Shown: positions 47,439-62,400 of the stretch, one piece after another
How the letters are laid out: each line of letters begins with the position of its first letter
Numbering within the stretch: the first letter of the stretch is position 1
Source of the DNA: Phoebastria nigripes
Taxonomy: Eukaryota > Chordata > Aves > Procellariiformes > Diomedeidae
DNA: 64,000 bases
Assembly: GCA_035582835.1 (NCBI GenBank)
Contig: JAYKAV010003355.1
Coordinates: 165,098 to 229,097, forward strand
Direction: 5' to 3'
Notes under the pieces: model-generated
The model's database searches: none
Told to the model about the DNA's origin: nothing
What the model saw: the letters and a program-made list of their open reading frames with translations, nothing else
Translations under genes and position numbers: made by a program

Positions 47439-50400
47439 TCTTTTTCATCTGTGGGATGAGTTGTCACTTATTTGCAAGATACGTCTGTCACGGTACAGCT
47501 CATAAAAGTAGTGATTAGCAAGACAGGCTATACAACCACCAATCCTTTCTCTCCTCCCTTAGATGGCATATGAGTAGGTGGGATGTTGTTCATTTTGATT
47601 GCAAAATTACTTCTATTATATTCTGAAAGGTAAGAATTTGCTTCCACAAAATTTCAACAGAAAAATAAAGCCAAAGGGGTGAGGAATTGGATTTCAGTTT
47701 TCTTGGTATTGCATGGGATGCAAATGCTCCCCTTCTTCTTTCTTACAGTGTGTTTTTGGAGAAAATTTGGTCTGTTGGCTTTTCACCCTTATAATGACTC
47801 ATGAAGGGACCATCTTCCCTAATAATTGCTTTGAGAGTTTTCCACTGGTACTGTGTTGCCCATTTTGCTGTGTCTCAGATTGGGTGTGCTAAGGAAATTG
47901 ATTTGTGGATAAGGACACTTCCAGGGAATACCATTAGTTTATTAGGAGGTGTGAACCAGAGAGTAGGAAACGTTGGGAATGCTCTAAAGGCTAAATGTAT
48001 GAAAGTGGGTAGAGAAAGGATGGATACTGAGATGCAGACAAGGAACTAAGATCCAAAGGACGAGATACATCTATCTCACAGAGATAGGGGAAGGAAACAG
48101 NAAGATTTAAAGATGGAGAATGACATGGCTAGAGGTGGTAGGCTGGTGGTTCTAGCAACTCTATTTTGGATAGACAAAGGTTTGGAGAGGAGAAAATCTC
48201 GTACCTATATGGCTTAGTAACTGCTCTTCTACTTTTTAATCTCTGCTTTGTTCCACACTCCATCTTCCCCAGGGATAAAGGGAAGTCTTTTTTTTTGCCA
48301 GGCTGGCAGGGACTCAGTTCAATAGAACTGCTGGCAGTGAGATCTGAGGACTCATGGCTTCTTCCATAGCAGTTCAAAGTCTGGCGGAGCTGGACTCTCA
48401 CACACTTGTACTAAGATCATCCAAAAAGCACCTCTTCTCTCACTTGCAACAGCTCTTTTCCAGTGACTGTTGCAGAGCAGGAAAACTGATTCTTAGTGTA
48501 AAAAGAGTCAGGACAGGTAAGGAGAAAAAACTACTGTATGTTGTGTTCTTCTAACATCCAAGCAATAGCCTCAGTGCCCAAGCCATACACAGAGATTTGC
48601 ACAAATAGCTTGAATTTAACTTGGTCATAATGTCCTTTTTTTCCCTGAAAGATGACCTCCAATGAAAGTATAAGGACATGAATGATTTTAATCTGTGATA
48701 ACAATGGAGAACCAGTCCTGACTGACTCCAGCAGCATAAATATACAAAATGACAGATTATCCTGCTGCCTCCCTCCCTGCTGCCTGAGCACACACATACA
48801 CACTCAGTAGCACACAGCAAAATTCAAATTGGTCTTTATCTTTTATCTGTTGCCCCAGTGATTAATGCTGCTCTTGCTGGGAGACTAATCGAATGAGGGG
48901 AAATATGGAGAAAGAAATATGTATTTCTTAGACTATCGTTATCAGTGTTATTATTATTCCTTTAATGTATTTTCCTCCTGTTAGAAGAACTTAATGTACT
49001 GACACAGCAGGAAGTGAGAGGTGAGAGCAGATTTGATGGCAAGAAGATGAATGGGGCAGGCCACAGCAAGTGGAACACAGGCATTTTGCAGAAGGAGGTG
49101 AGCTGCCAAGCTGCTTTGGGGTTGTGGCATTTTAGCTAGAAAACCAAGAGGCTGTAGNAGGCTGAATACAGGTCCTGAACCAGGAGCTACTGTTTTCTAA
49201 GGCCTACTCAATTCACTCAGCAGCTGTCAACAAGCCTCCTCTCTAAATGGTTCTTTACTTTCCCTGTGTAGTAAAATAAGGATACACTGGTCCTTGGTCT
49301 GTCTCGCAGCCGAGTTTACAGGCACTATTCTGGTAGTATGGGTAATACTTTGTAAATTCCCTCAGGTGTTGTATTCCGTTTCCCTCCTGCCTGGTCGTTG
49401 GCCTAGGTCTTTCATAGTGGTACTATGACCCTGTAGTTCCAGTTTGATCCTACAGATATGTAAAGCATAGAGCAGAAAATTTACTCTGTGCTGTGGTAAA
49501 AACAGAAATGGATGCTTTGAATGGGTATGACGTAGATTTAAATAGGCAGCCTGTCTTATGAGTGAGTAGGAATGGATTCCAATTGTCTTGTTTCCTCAGG
49601 ATTTTAAGAAAAAAGACTTAAAGATATGGTAATTAAGAGGCCACACCTTATTTTGTTTTCCCTTTGAGAAGAGGAATACAGAAAGGAGTACCTGTCATAA
49701 AGGAATAGACTTGTTTGGGATTAAGGGTCATGTTGCTTCTCTCCTTATTTCAGCATTCCAGCTGTTTTAATAAGTGTGACTACTCATTTTCCTAAATATA
49801 CTCTTGTTGTGGTGAGATGGTGATGGACATCAAAAAAGAAATGAGATAGAAATAGAAGGAGAAGCCATGATACCTACACTATAGAAGCATTTTTTGGTAG
49901 GATCAGTATTCCCTGGGCTCTCTGTTTTATTACTCTTTGCTGTGGATATATTGGCATAATGTCCTCTTCCTTCACAGAGTAGGCTCAAGACTTCCAAATA
50001 TGTTTAGGGTCCAAATCTTAAGCATAATTATCTTAGCTCCCAATTGATTACATTTAGGCAGCGGTTAATCCTGTTGTTCTCCACTAGAACAATGCTGTAT
50101 GTTTGTATTAACACTTACATTAGCATGTGGGTCTCTAGTGCCCAGGTTTGTTTCATTGTTATAGACATAACCTCATTAGAGGTATTCATGGAAAAGCAAG
50201 CTAAAACTGATTCTGTACGCCTGATGCATGCAACTCATGTTAGTCCCATATATGTCTCCCAGTTTACATATACTACTTAAGTTGTCCTCTCACTGCCTAA
50301 TGCATTGCCATTTACTCTGTCACACTTTAGACTTGTGTAATGAACTGAAGTTGTTCTTAAGCTTGTGAGCAATGGTTGTTCAGGTGACTGCTGCTGTCAC

Positions 50401-53400
50401 CTGCTTGTCTCATCTTGAGATTTAGCAATTTGTGAGAATGAAATTTAGAAATGTAGATATGCTAGGCAGCTCAGAATATACAGCCTGCTCCTCTGGAGTC
50501 CCTGAAGGCATTCAGCTTTAACAGCGCCAGAGGAGGATCTATACAGCAGAGCTTATGGGCTTCCTCCAGAGCCAGGAGGGCAGCTGGACCCGCTCTGTAA
50601 CAGAGCCGTGTGTGGGTGCTGGGGATCAGCCAGGTAAGAGTGCCAGGGTGGAAAGGATAGGTAGATGGGAGGAAGAAGGAGGGTTGTGTGTTGTGTATAT
50701 GCCTCAGAAAGAACTACTGCAGTGGGAGCCTCTCCTGTAGAGGACTTCTTCCACCCCCACATCTGACTAATTGTGAGGTATTGTTGCTTGCCTGAAGATG
50801 AATAATTCTTTGGTGCTCAGATGGCTGATTACACGTTGTCCTTCTGTTTATGGACTCAAGCACAGCAGAGACATTTCTGCTTGCTTGGCTGTAGCATTTG
50901 TTGCCCTGGCAAGAAGCAAGAACCACTTACAATCTGCTGTGAAAAGGCTTGGTGTCTCTCTGGCTGCCTCTCAGCTGATGTCTGATGCTTGCAAGTTGTT
51001 TGTTTTGTCCTTTCTTAACTGAAGCCATGGGAATGGTGTTAGCTTCTGCTCCATGTGATTCCTGGAGGGATGGGAGGGAGAAAGTTGGCAAGAACTGGAA
51101 AGGAGGGCAAGAGCCTGGCTGTGGACTGCTAAGGACCAGGATCTGCAATGTTCACTTTGGCTGTAGGAAATGCTGTAGCAATTGGAGTGAGTTGCAGCCC
51201 TGCAGTCTGCACCTTGCTCTTTTTATGATGGTTTGTTGTACAGTTCCAGCTAGGTCCCTGGATCAGATTCTGAGTCTGAATTTCCCTCTCACTTCCACAA
51301 GGCCAGATTTCCTTCGGTGGGGTTTGGGAAGCTCTTCTACTGCAACTCTTGGCAGGGATTTATGCTCTCCTGCTTACTATTGTAGTGGTGGACACTAGGC
51401 ATCAAAGGCAGCCAGAGAATTAGAAAGTTAAATGGCATCAGGGCTTCTGCTGGGAGGGGAGAAATAGGGTGAAAGGAGGGCAATGTCATCACATTCCCTG
51501 AGAGCGCTGCAGATTGAACAGGGCAGAGGATGTAAATAACAGTTTACAACACCAAGGATCATTCTAGAGGCAGAGAGGGGTAATGGCACAGGTTGGCTGT
51601 CCCTCTGCTTCTGTCACTTTGAATTTACTGACTGTTTTTCTTCTATTCAAACCTGATTTAATGACAGCAGTAGCTGAAGGTCAGGAGGATTTGGGGATTT
51701 TATTTTTTTTAACATTTTTCTGTTGTTAGCTGTTCTTCCCTTGCTTTTTTGTCTTTCTAAAGCTGAGAGGCAACTTCTGTGGTGGCAATGAAAGGTGACA
51801 GTGGTTAGGCAGTGTTGTACCCCATTTCTTCCAATAGGACATTACGGAGAAGACAAGCGGAGTGATTACTATTATCCCTGGGTACAGCTAAGCTCCATCT
51901 GGCAAGTTGCATTTGCAGTACCTGTCACGTGTATTACCATGGCATCTGAGAGCTTTTCAGCTCAGGAGCCCATCCACCTGCAATTGTCTGTAAATTCAGA
52001 CTAAGGATGTGGGGAGAAATAGTGAATTACTAACTCAAAACACCTATGTACTTTACCTAGAAATCAGAAATCCACTTGTTAATTACATCTCTTTGAGCCG
52101 GAAATCCTCTCCTTCTATCAGTATATTTTCTTTATATGACTGATACCTTTTACTGTAGAACTATATGGAGGTTTACATTAGGGCTGAATCATAACTTCAT
52201 CACGTTGCAAGTCAGGGCATTATTCGGCAGTCTTGTGCAAATTCATCCATAGAAGGTAAAGACTTTAAAAAAAAAAATCAGTCCAGACCCCTGTCATTTC
52301 TCTTCCATTTTGCTGTCCAGGAAGACCTTTTAAAAGAAAAAAAAATAGTGCTTTCTGAAAAAGAGGAGGGCTGGTTTTCATTTTGCAAAAGTAAAACTGA
52401 ATTAATAACTTGTTTTGTTTAATTATTTTTTTATCATTTATAGATTAATTTTTCAATTTTACTTGCATGAAAGTGTGGGGCCTGGAAAATAAAATTTTCT
52501 GACTTTTTTGAGATGTGCAGTTAAAAATGATGGTGAAAAACCATAATACGAATTTTGGTTTCAAAATTGTCAAAGATATCAGTGACCATGAATGGCCATA
52601 CTCACTGTTCCTAGAAGCAAATTTTCTTTATTGAAAACCTTCATGTAAGAAAATCTGGTGGCCAGTTCCAAAAACTATAGAATAATAGAAGGGAGGCTGT
52701 GTTTGTGAAAATGGCTGTTCCTTCTGAAAACACCAAGCAATGCTATAACAGAAAATTCACATCACTGAAGAAGAGCATGCTCATAAGCACTTGTTACTAG
52801 AAGTTGTACGTATATCCTGGAAGAGATATGGAGAAGTTAAACGTGGGCTGTCCTATAACTCTGGTATGGTGTCTGTAGTGGGACTGTATTTTTTCTGATC
52901 ACTGCTTGTAGTGATTGTTCATTTAACCAGATCATGTTGTTCCAAGTGCCATTTCTGCTTTATTTTAATGCATCTGTCGTGATTTTCATTTGCACGGAGC
53001 AGTGAAATTTGGGCTGTAAACCACATGGCAGCATCAGGAACCCAATTTTAACTTGATTGACCTTCTTTGGCATCAGACTGTATGCAGGAGTTCAGCCATT
53101 CCTGGTTCTAGACAAAGAATTTGCTTTCCTACTTGTGTGTAATTTGGGGAAACTCGTAATTTAGTTGGTGCCTTTGACATAGTGCCAGGTAGGGGGAGTT
53201 GTCTAAAGCAGTCCCTTCAGCCAAATCTTGCTGGGTAGAGCTGTGATTCTTGGTTCTGTAGCAAGGGAAATGGGCAGATTTCAGATCCCCTTGACCGAAG
53301 GCTTCAGTCTCTGGGATAGACCATGTGGCACCTGCTGGAGCACTATGTATGCATGCTAACAGTAATGAAAACAGACATTAAAAAAATTTCTTTCTGAAGC

Positions 53401-56400
53401 ATCTAAGGATTGTTTTTTTCATCACAGATACACAGCTAATTTTAGGTTAGCACCTCCAATATTATTGTTTAATAGTGCATAGCTAAACCAGCAGTAGTTT
53501 GGGATGGCAACTAAAGACGCTTTCAACATGGCTGTGAAGCAAGAAGCAAAAGCATACAGAAACAGGATATAATTAACCAAGTTGTCATTGCATCAGGACA
53601 CCCCTAAATCAGATACTTAAAAAAAAGTTGTTGAATAGTCAAATGATCTCAATAAGACTATTACCTCAACAATGGCCCCTTCTGACGTGCAAAATTATGT
53701 GCACTGATTAAAGAGAATCATCCCCATCTGCATTTCATGGCTGTACTTTGTGTATCTTGTAAACATGTGCAAGCTGTTCTCATCCACAAGAGACAGTAGG
53801 TGGTTTGGGTTTTTTTTTCTTATTCTTTTTCTGTCAAGGAAAGACAGGTAGGTCTGGACAACAGTGAAGCAATGTCCAACCTAGGTCTAAATTAACTCAG
53901 TTTAGGCAGTGGAAAACATTCTCCATATTAACTTGTCACATTGCTTATTGAGAAGCAGGGAATATTATCTCAGACAAATTGGTTCACACACGCCCCTATA
54001 TTAAGATGGTTGTTATGAGGTTATACTGCGGCTGTCTTCAGAGGTAGCTGGGGTTCAAATTGGCACAAGTGAACAGACGATGCAAGTGGCCAACTTCAGT
54101 GGCAGAATCAAAGAGATGGCAAAGCTTCAATGTTCAGGACTCAAAGACTTTCCTTACTGAATTTTGCCATTTAGTAGNTCATCATTCACATGTCTCTGCT
54201 CATCCTGGCAGAGCTGGCAGATCAGGACATATGCTTGTGCCTGAGCTGCTGCGGGTCACAGCCTGTGCTGCAGTGCCAACCCCTTTAGATGAGCAGGTTA
54301 CACTGCGCACTGGTTCCTGAAATGGAGCTGGGGAGGAATGGACACACGGTCGTCTTCATTGCGCTTGCTGCAGGGGCAGTAACCTCTGGCTGGTGGGTGA
54401 GGAGGACAGCTGGGGATGCTAACATCTTCAACCACTGCCGCAAGAGTAAAAAATTATGTCAGTCAGAGCTTTTTATTATAAACGAGGCTATTTCTTAATA
54501 TGGCAAGGCTTTTCAATGTCCTTGGAATGCTTTAATTGAAGTTTCTCTGCATGGCATTACATTCTGTAGTGCCAAATGGAGTTATGTATCCAAAGCTTTC
54601 AATGGGATACAGTACTTGCTTCAGCAGTATATCCTTTTTCCCTAGGTGTATTCACCTAACTACTTATTTCTGGGACTGCTATTCCTTCTGTGACAGTTCT
54701 ACCACTTTGAAGTCCTTCTTAAACCAGTGAAAGATTTTCATTAGTCGTCAAGGGTTTTCATTAAAACAATCTTTGGCTTTGACCTCTTACACTGAGATCT
54801 CACGCCCTATGTTGGCATCCCATGAGAATGGTTTGTTCATTGCTCCTTCTGTGCCAGGCTAAAATCTTACAGCTTCTGAGGAATTTATTTCTCTTTAAAA
54901 AAGAAAAGTCAAGTGAGCCTAATTATTTCCCTGCCCAGGAGTGCAATGTTTCTTATTAAAATATGCCTTGAGTGGCACACCTGCATGGTCCTCTCACTAA
55001 GGCTGAGATGCTTGCTGTGCTGTTCAAGGCTTCTGTAAAAAAGATGAGCTCACATGTGCTTTCCAGTCTTTACTATGTCGTCTTTATCTGCAGACCTGGA
55101 AAACAAATCAAAGAAAAACCATTCATGTCAAACTCTGGATTTTTTTCTTCTAAATTAAAAAAGGCTTTCTGAGATGTGGAGCACTTCTGAATGACCTCCA
55201 CTGTGCTTTCTGAAGCTGCTCTGCTGTGGAGTGTTTATGTGCTGTCAGTGGCATCTGTCTCCCCCCAAAGAATTCGCAGTAACATTGTTAGACTGCCAGG
55301 GCTCCGACTTAACCTTTTCTGTCTCGGCTTGCATCTTTTGTTTTTGTTTTTTCTCCCCTCTCTTGCCATTACATCACATCACACCACACTGTCTTTCTCC
55401 TTCGTTATGCAGGTCTCTTAACTTTCCACAACTCCCCGCTGCTTCTGCAGTGCTTCCACCTTTTGTTTATTGTAAAGCCAGCTGAATACAAACCTTATCC
55501 ACAGATATAAACTCACTCAAATGGAATTGCTTTTCTGAGTCCCACAAATGCTAGGGGCCCTGTAACGTCCCTGCCCCCTTTGAACAGGGTGCGCCCTTCC
55601 CATTTCCAGCAGATTTGCAAAGTGCAAAGAGGATGAAGATCTTCCCTGGGAGAATGGGAGGCACCTGCCTTGCAGGGCTTAGTCTTAATTTGATCGATAG
55701 GCTTAGCAGACAGTAGCTGAGACCATGAAATGGGCAGGAGGTTTCAGAGGACACTGTTACCTGTCCAGTGCATCTGCTCATGGATTTTGCATGTGTGTGC
55801 TATATTTCTCTTGGATTCTGTCCCTGGACGTTGATTCTCAGACCACAAGGATTGATTACAATACTATCCTGGCTAACGTTCCTGCAAGCACTGTTTATGA
55901 AAACACCTAATCTTCCCAGGATGTTTATTACTCAATTAGCTGTGGTAATACAGCAGTACATTTCACAAAATATAAAATATTGACATTTATTTGTTTAAAA
56001 TCAGTTGCTTTTTTATTTGCCTAGCCTTGGTTTTGTGTTACAGAACAGCACAAATGGGACCCAGGTCAACCATAGCTGTTATTTGATGTTTTCTGTAATC
56101 CACTCTTTCTCTCTTTTTCCAAACTAACCCATCCTCATCCATGAGAACTGGCAGCCTAAAATGCAGTGTATACTAGAGAAGCAGGTTAAGTTAGCCTTCA
56201 TTAAACTCCATGTCTCTGTCTAGAATGCTCTCACTCACCTGTAACAGCTAACTTCAAAGCTGAGTCATACGTAACTTCACTGTAGTCACAGCAGTGACTA
56301 TGGAGAGGTGAAAACTTAAGTTAGCTGTAAATTAAAATAACCTGACTTTCTTCTTTCAAACTGAAATTAAACAAAACTGATATGAATTAGAAATAGCTGC

Positions 56401-59400
56401 GTACAAGAGAAGTAATGAGAATGAATGAGGAAACAATCTTCTAATCTAGTTGTTACTTTATACTAGCCTTCTTTCTTTTCTTTTTATGCTTTCTCCTTTG
56501 AGGGGCAATGACAAGCTCAAGATCCAGCTTGTAACTAGCTTCTGCCACCTCATGATGATCCAAGAATTATATTGTATGGGCTACCCAGTGCGGCCCAAGG
56601 GCTGTTTCTTTTCTGTCAGTAAAGCAGGACTTCATTTCACTCTTGAAATAAAGTCAGTCCATCAGGGATTCTTTGATCGCTGCAGAAATGGTTAGCTATG
56701 ATAATCTAGGATTATGAGAATTGTGATTATTCCCTTCGCTGCCTGCCACTTGCTAGTGAGGACTTCTTTCTGCTGAGGAAAGTGGCTCTTTATGCAGGCA
56801 GGCTGTGGTCTGACACTTGCAGTTTGGGTGGGAAACCCCCAAATCTGTTCTGGATTGCTGATACTCGGAGGGCTTTTTTGCAACAGCTTTATTTGGATTG
56901 TTTATTTCCAGAGCAAAAACGGTATTCTGCTCCCCAGAATTGCTTGAGATCACTCTTACTATCAAAGTAAGAAGGAAAACAAGAGGCATGGGTTTAAACT
57001 TTCTTAACAATAACTTAGAAATGGAGTCATAAAAAGAGAAGTATAACAGTAAAATGTAATTGCAAGTTGTATTTAAGAATAAGGATGTTTCTAAACTCAT
57101 TTGCAATTTTAGCTGGGTGGGGGAGTTGGCAACTGTCTGCCTCCAAAGCTGTCTAGCACTGAGGCCATCCTTTCTCTGAGTATTTCTCTTGTCCTTCATG
57201 CACGCTGGAATGTCTTTCCTACCTGCCTGTATTTTCAAGGCACCTTGGGCTGCCATTCAAAGGTAGCAAGTCCTGCAAAGGTAGCAAGTGCTGCAGGTCT
57301 GCAGGCCCCCTCCTGGGGGCTTTTCTGGGATAAAAATCCTATTGCATTCTTTATTTGACACACACCTTCGAGCTAAACAAAATGTTTTCCAGGCTGTGCA
57401 AGGTTTTGGTAACTCATAATGAGAAGCATTCACTGTAATATATGCACTTCAAAATGCACAGTTTTACTTCACTTTGAGTTCCTTCTCAAGCTTACATGTA
57501 ATACTAGAAGTACACCGAGCTTAGTGCTTCCTCTTTTATTCCTTCCTGTGCTGTTTGTCAGTTTTGGGCAACATGCTGTCGTATGTGTCACTGCGGACAT
57601 GGTTTTACATTATGGATAGATGTCTACAGACACGCAAAGTGGGACTGTCATCATGCTGAACTTCAGCAACAAAAGTTAGCTGGATAGTCATACCTAGTAC
57701 TTAAAATGTTCTTTATAGCTGATGGAAAGCGATAGATATCTCTAGAGGGAGATCATCCCATCCTAAAATATATGCCTAACTTAGGAGGAATTAACTGCCC
57801 CCTGGAGATCCCTGTGACTGTAAAAGGAACCTGGAAAACTAACCTAAGAGTGGACATTTGATGTCTGGATGAGTACATTTTGGTGTTATGATCCTGTGTC
57901 TATATAAATAAAAACATTTTCTATTTTCTTCTTGTTTTTACTTTTTCTTTGCATTACCTTCCCTCTTGCTTTTCTTATTTCCTCTTTGGCAAGAGCTAGG
58001 ATGGGAGAGTATTAGCAGTAGAAATAAAAAAAAAAAAAAGTTTGACTATTCATGCTAAAGCATCCTTTCAAACTAGCTGGATTACACAGCCTCTTCATAA
58101 CTAGTTTTGTCGTCTTGAGTGAGGGAAGCTTAGGGATTCACTCAGAGTGGGTATCACACGTGATCTCCATCAAAACTTCAGAGTCCAAAGCTGCTATAAG
58201 ACTTCGGCAGCAATTGATAAACAGAACAGAAACATGTTTACTGTAACACCTTGTTTGAAAGTTAGCATTCAGAAAACTGAAGTTAAACAGTTAAGTAACA
58301 AAAGTACTATTGCATAGGTCTTTGAAGAAGTTGCTTTTAGCACTTTTGTTCTTCAAGACAATCATACCTGAAATAGTCATACATGCGAAGAAAACGCACA
58401 TGAAATAGAACATTGTTTCTGCTCTCTGGCTCATTAATGGAAATCCAGACCTTTCAACCACTTCTGTTAACACCACTATCAGCAGGTGGAAGTTGAAGGG
58501 AATTAGAAAGGACTCTCATGGCCTTGCACAGGGGCAGGGATTCTTCTGGAGGATAGTTGTAGTTGAACTGACCCAAAGAGATGCTGAAATTGCCTTGAAC
58601 TCTTAAAACTTCCTTTTGTTATCAGCAGTCTTCTCCCCTCCCTGGTCCTGAATATAGTCTCTTCCGTATTTAACTCTGAGCAAATTCTTCAGTGAAGAAG
58701 TTTGTGTTTTGTACTGTGCCGAGTCCATTCGTACTAGTAAATAAATAACTTCTGCAGTCTCCTTCTCGAGTACAGGCCAGTAGATAGGACACCAGAATCA
58801 AGTCTCTAGGCCTGGACTATATGATTATAGGAGTCCATTGTAGGAAAACCTTACATGAGTCACTGGGTCAAGTCCCCCAGCTATTAGACACCATTTTCTA
58901 TGGTCTCTTCCATAATGTTTTGTTCCCAGACTTTGCCTGACATTTCAGCATAATATTGCCCAATATTATTAAGCACCTCTGTGGTGCCTAAGTTTCTTCC
59001 TTATGTAATGTGGGATTGGTATTTCCTTTTTCTTTTTCTTCTTTTGTAAAGTGTTTTCAGATGTATGGCTGAAAAATACTAATTAATTGTTTGTATTAGT
59101 ACTATCACATTATATCTGACGGATCTTTCCTGCCAGAGCCTAAAGAAACCTCCTCTCAGCTGTCACATCTTCATGGAGAACAACGCAGAACACTGGCAAT
59201 AACAACAAATGCCCTTCTTTGGGATGATTTTTATTTATTTAATGCACCAGAAACCCAGCAGGCAGAGTCAGGAGTAATGAGCTGCTTTTTGGACCCTGTA
59301 GAAATTAATACTGTCTTTGACAGGACTCAGTTTGCTAACTTGCAAATTGAAAGTACACTTGTTATAGCTCACAAGCATGGTCATGTGGTAAAATGGGTGC

Positions 59401-62400
59401 TGTCTGCCCTCAGCCTGGAGCTGCAGAGATAAATGAAAATGCATGTACAGCTCAGCACTTGTCACTGCTGGGACTGAAGGTAACCACAGCAGACAACGAG
59501 CTGTACACGCCGTGTTGCTATTCTGAGCTGTGTAAAAATAACTTCCATTTTCTTTTCTGAGTACTGTCGTCTTTTCCTGCCCAGCACTGTTCTTCCAGAG
59601 CCTTATGCAAGCCAGCACAAAATTGTTAGCATTTCTGGGACAAGCCTCCACTTTTGACTACAGAGAAGCAGGGGACGCCATAGATGTTTGAGAGCAACTG
59701 GGTGCATCTCCAGCAAATGGCTGTTGCCTGGCTCAATTATTCTGGTGCAGGGAACTCGTATGGCTGCTCACAGAAAGAGCATTGGTCGGAAATTATAGTG
59801 ACCACCCTCAGGCTTGAGCTTTTTTGTTCTCACTCGAAAGCCATCTGTGTCCCTCTATCCTGCAGTGTCCCAGATTAGGGTAAAAGGATGACTCGCTTCT
59901 TTGGGTCATTACATTTGTTTAATTAAAAAAGTGTTTAAAAAAGGAGAAAGGGTAGCCTCAGCTCTAGGTCAGAGATAAGAACAGTTAGTAGACATTCTGA
60001 GCACTTAGGCTGTCGAACAAAATGTGGTATCAGTCTCCTTAGGCCCATTTTTACACACAGGCAGGCTACGCTGCTGAACTTACACTTAACTCTTTTTAAC
60101 AAAGAATTTACTAAAAGCTTTATTGCAGACAAATATACCACAAAATTATAACAGTAGTACTACAGTAAGCCTGTGTCCAGCTGATCCTTTGTGGTTTTTT
60201 GTTCCTACTACGTACTTGTACAATTAAGTTATTTTTTTGAGCTATGTAAAACTGTAATTGCAGATACCAGTACCATGCCAGCATGAGATTGTGTGGTATC
60301 TGGTGGTTACCAACAGCTACCAAATGCTGTTAGTAGCTGTTTGAACTGTCAAAACTGAATGTAAATGTTGGACTGGTATTTGAGGGGATGTTGAAAAATG
60401 AAGTGAGGTGTATTGCTAAATAATATCAGTTTGGATTAAAATATCTCATTCAAACTTTTAATGGGAAGGGGGAGAATTTTCAGTCAATGTCATTTCTGAA
60501 CTTCAACATTTCATTCCTGTATGACAATGACTTTCTGTCACTTTATAGTGAGTTCCAGTTACCTCTTATCAGCCTCTGCCTGCTCTTATGTCTGGTATCT
60601 GCACCACACAGGAAACGGATTATTGCTTTTCTTAAATTAATTCTTGCAATACTTTTTAATGCATGGATAATTTGTTTGTGTCTTAGCTTCTGTAAAAGCT
60701 TCTCTCTATAGAGCCTTCATTTTATTTAGAGTCTGAAAGAAAATTCTTCTTTAACATTGCAGACCTAAAAATCCCAACTAGTTTTGTCATCTCCTGACAG
60801 CACTGCGCTCAAGAGAGTTTTACCTCTTGCTTTCCTAATTTTTGCTGAATATATAAGAAACCCTGAGGCTGGAATGTTGTCTTTCCCCTCTCTATCGAGA
60901 TGTGTGTCTCAGAAACAGACTGTCCCCAGCTGGAAGGACCTTAAAGGTGATTCTGTCTTCAAGCATCACAGCAACTTCTAATATTTCCTTGGTTATTGTT
61001 AGATGACAAGCTTCTGCATTGCTGGCATGTGTAAGTACCAGTGATACTGTGCTCACTGAGATGGAAGGAATATTTTAAAATAAAATTCATTTTGTTAGTA
61101 TATAGGTTTTCCTTAACCCCTTGAAGGCTTCACCTGCTTTTGAAAGACATCTGTGAATAAGTCATGTGAATAAGAGAGGGACCGTATTTACTGCCTCTAG
61201 ATTTCCAGAACACATCCAGTGTAAGTCACTAGTGGTTGAGAGTCAATATCATTTGTAAGATTTCTGTGGCTTATGTGAAATGAGTGGGTAGGTATTATAT
61301 TATGCTATAATTTATAGCTGATTTAGTGCACTTGTCTGTGCACTTCAGCTGCTGAAGCCTTTGGTAAACCTACCACTGGTTCAGGTGTGAAGCGGTGGTG
61401 GAGCAATTTGGTGGAAACTAGTAGTAGTACTGACCTATAGCTTGGTAGAATTGATCCTTCATTTGCCAAATGCGGCACTGTAGTACCCCTCAGGTGCACA
61501 GGAGCATTGGTATTATCTGCCGTTTCCTTCCTCAGTTCATGTAAGACATGGCTTACAGCTCACCTCTCCATTTTAGAGTCACTTTTTCCTATGCTGAACT
61601 TGTAAACATTTCTGTTGCAAACGTCCCTGAAGTCAGGACAGTAGAATACTTGAAGCATCTTCTGGCACCATACTCTCCTCACCAAGTGCTTCCCACAGGA
61701 AGAGACTCAGTAACCCAGCTTCAGAAGCTAAAGGCTGGCTGGCAGCCTGCCTAGCTCTCACAGGGCTTAAGCAAAAGTGTTGCTAGGAATTCCAGGGCTA
61801 TATTCTCAATCTAGAAAATTCAGATAGCTCACATGCCTATGCAGCCAATAAAAAATGGGATGAACATAAAAGGTGGTCCTTTGTAACATGTGCTATGTCA
61901 GCCAGGATGCCATCTTCCACTACACTTGACACCTGAGCCACTGCCACAGGAGATTTTATAGTCCTACTGGAATGAATTGGAAAACTCCAGTATCCTGAAC
62001 TTTCCTTATTAACTAGATGAATCATTCGTTTCAAGAAGAGTCACAAGCCTGGAAACTGAAGTGGAAGTGCAGCTGAAAGTAGATCATCTGGAAGCTGCTG
62101 GTTACCCAGTTTTTATTTTTTTATACTGTTGCTGTTGTGAATATCCCAGAGCACACCTGAAGTACCCTGGCAAAGGAATAACTCTACAGAGAACACTCCT
62201 CCTGCATGGATAGGCAAGTTCCCCGGTGCTCTGCACAACCCCTTGCTGCATCTCCTGCCTATGGAGGATGTTTGCCACCAGACCAACCCAAGGGCAAATA
62301 TGATCCAGTAGCAATGAAGTGAAGGTTGGAGAAACTTATCTGATGGTGCTGTGCCACTGTCTGTTGCCTGGCATGTTCAGCCAATGGATAATTACTGCAC

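Noticed and set aside
50520..50640. Possible orphan exon with CAG/GTAAGAGT donor and an open frame of about 60 codons
   Set aside because: The frame does not match any neurexin stalk or tail sequence, the start is an ordinary internal ATG, and the acceptor side is poorly defined. Donor-like sites of this quality are expected by chance in 25 kb of intron.
54180..54440. Slightly GC-richer patch with two short open frames
   Set aside because: The peptides are not recognisable, an N interrupts the first frame, and there is no paired splice signal or promoter-like composition.
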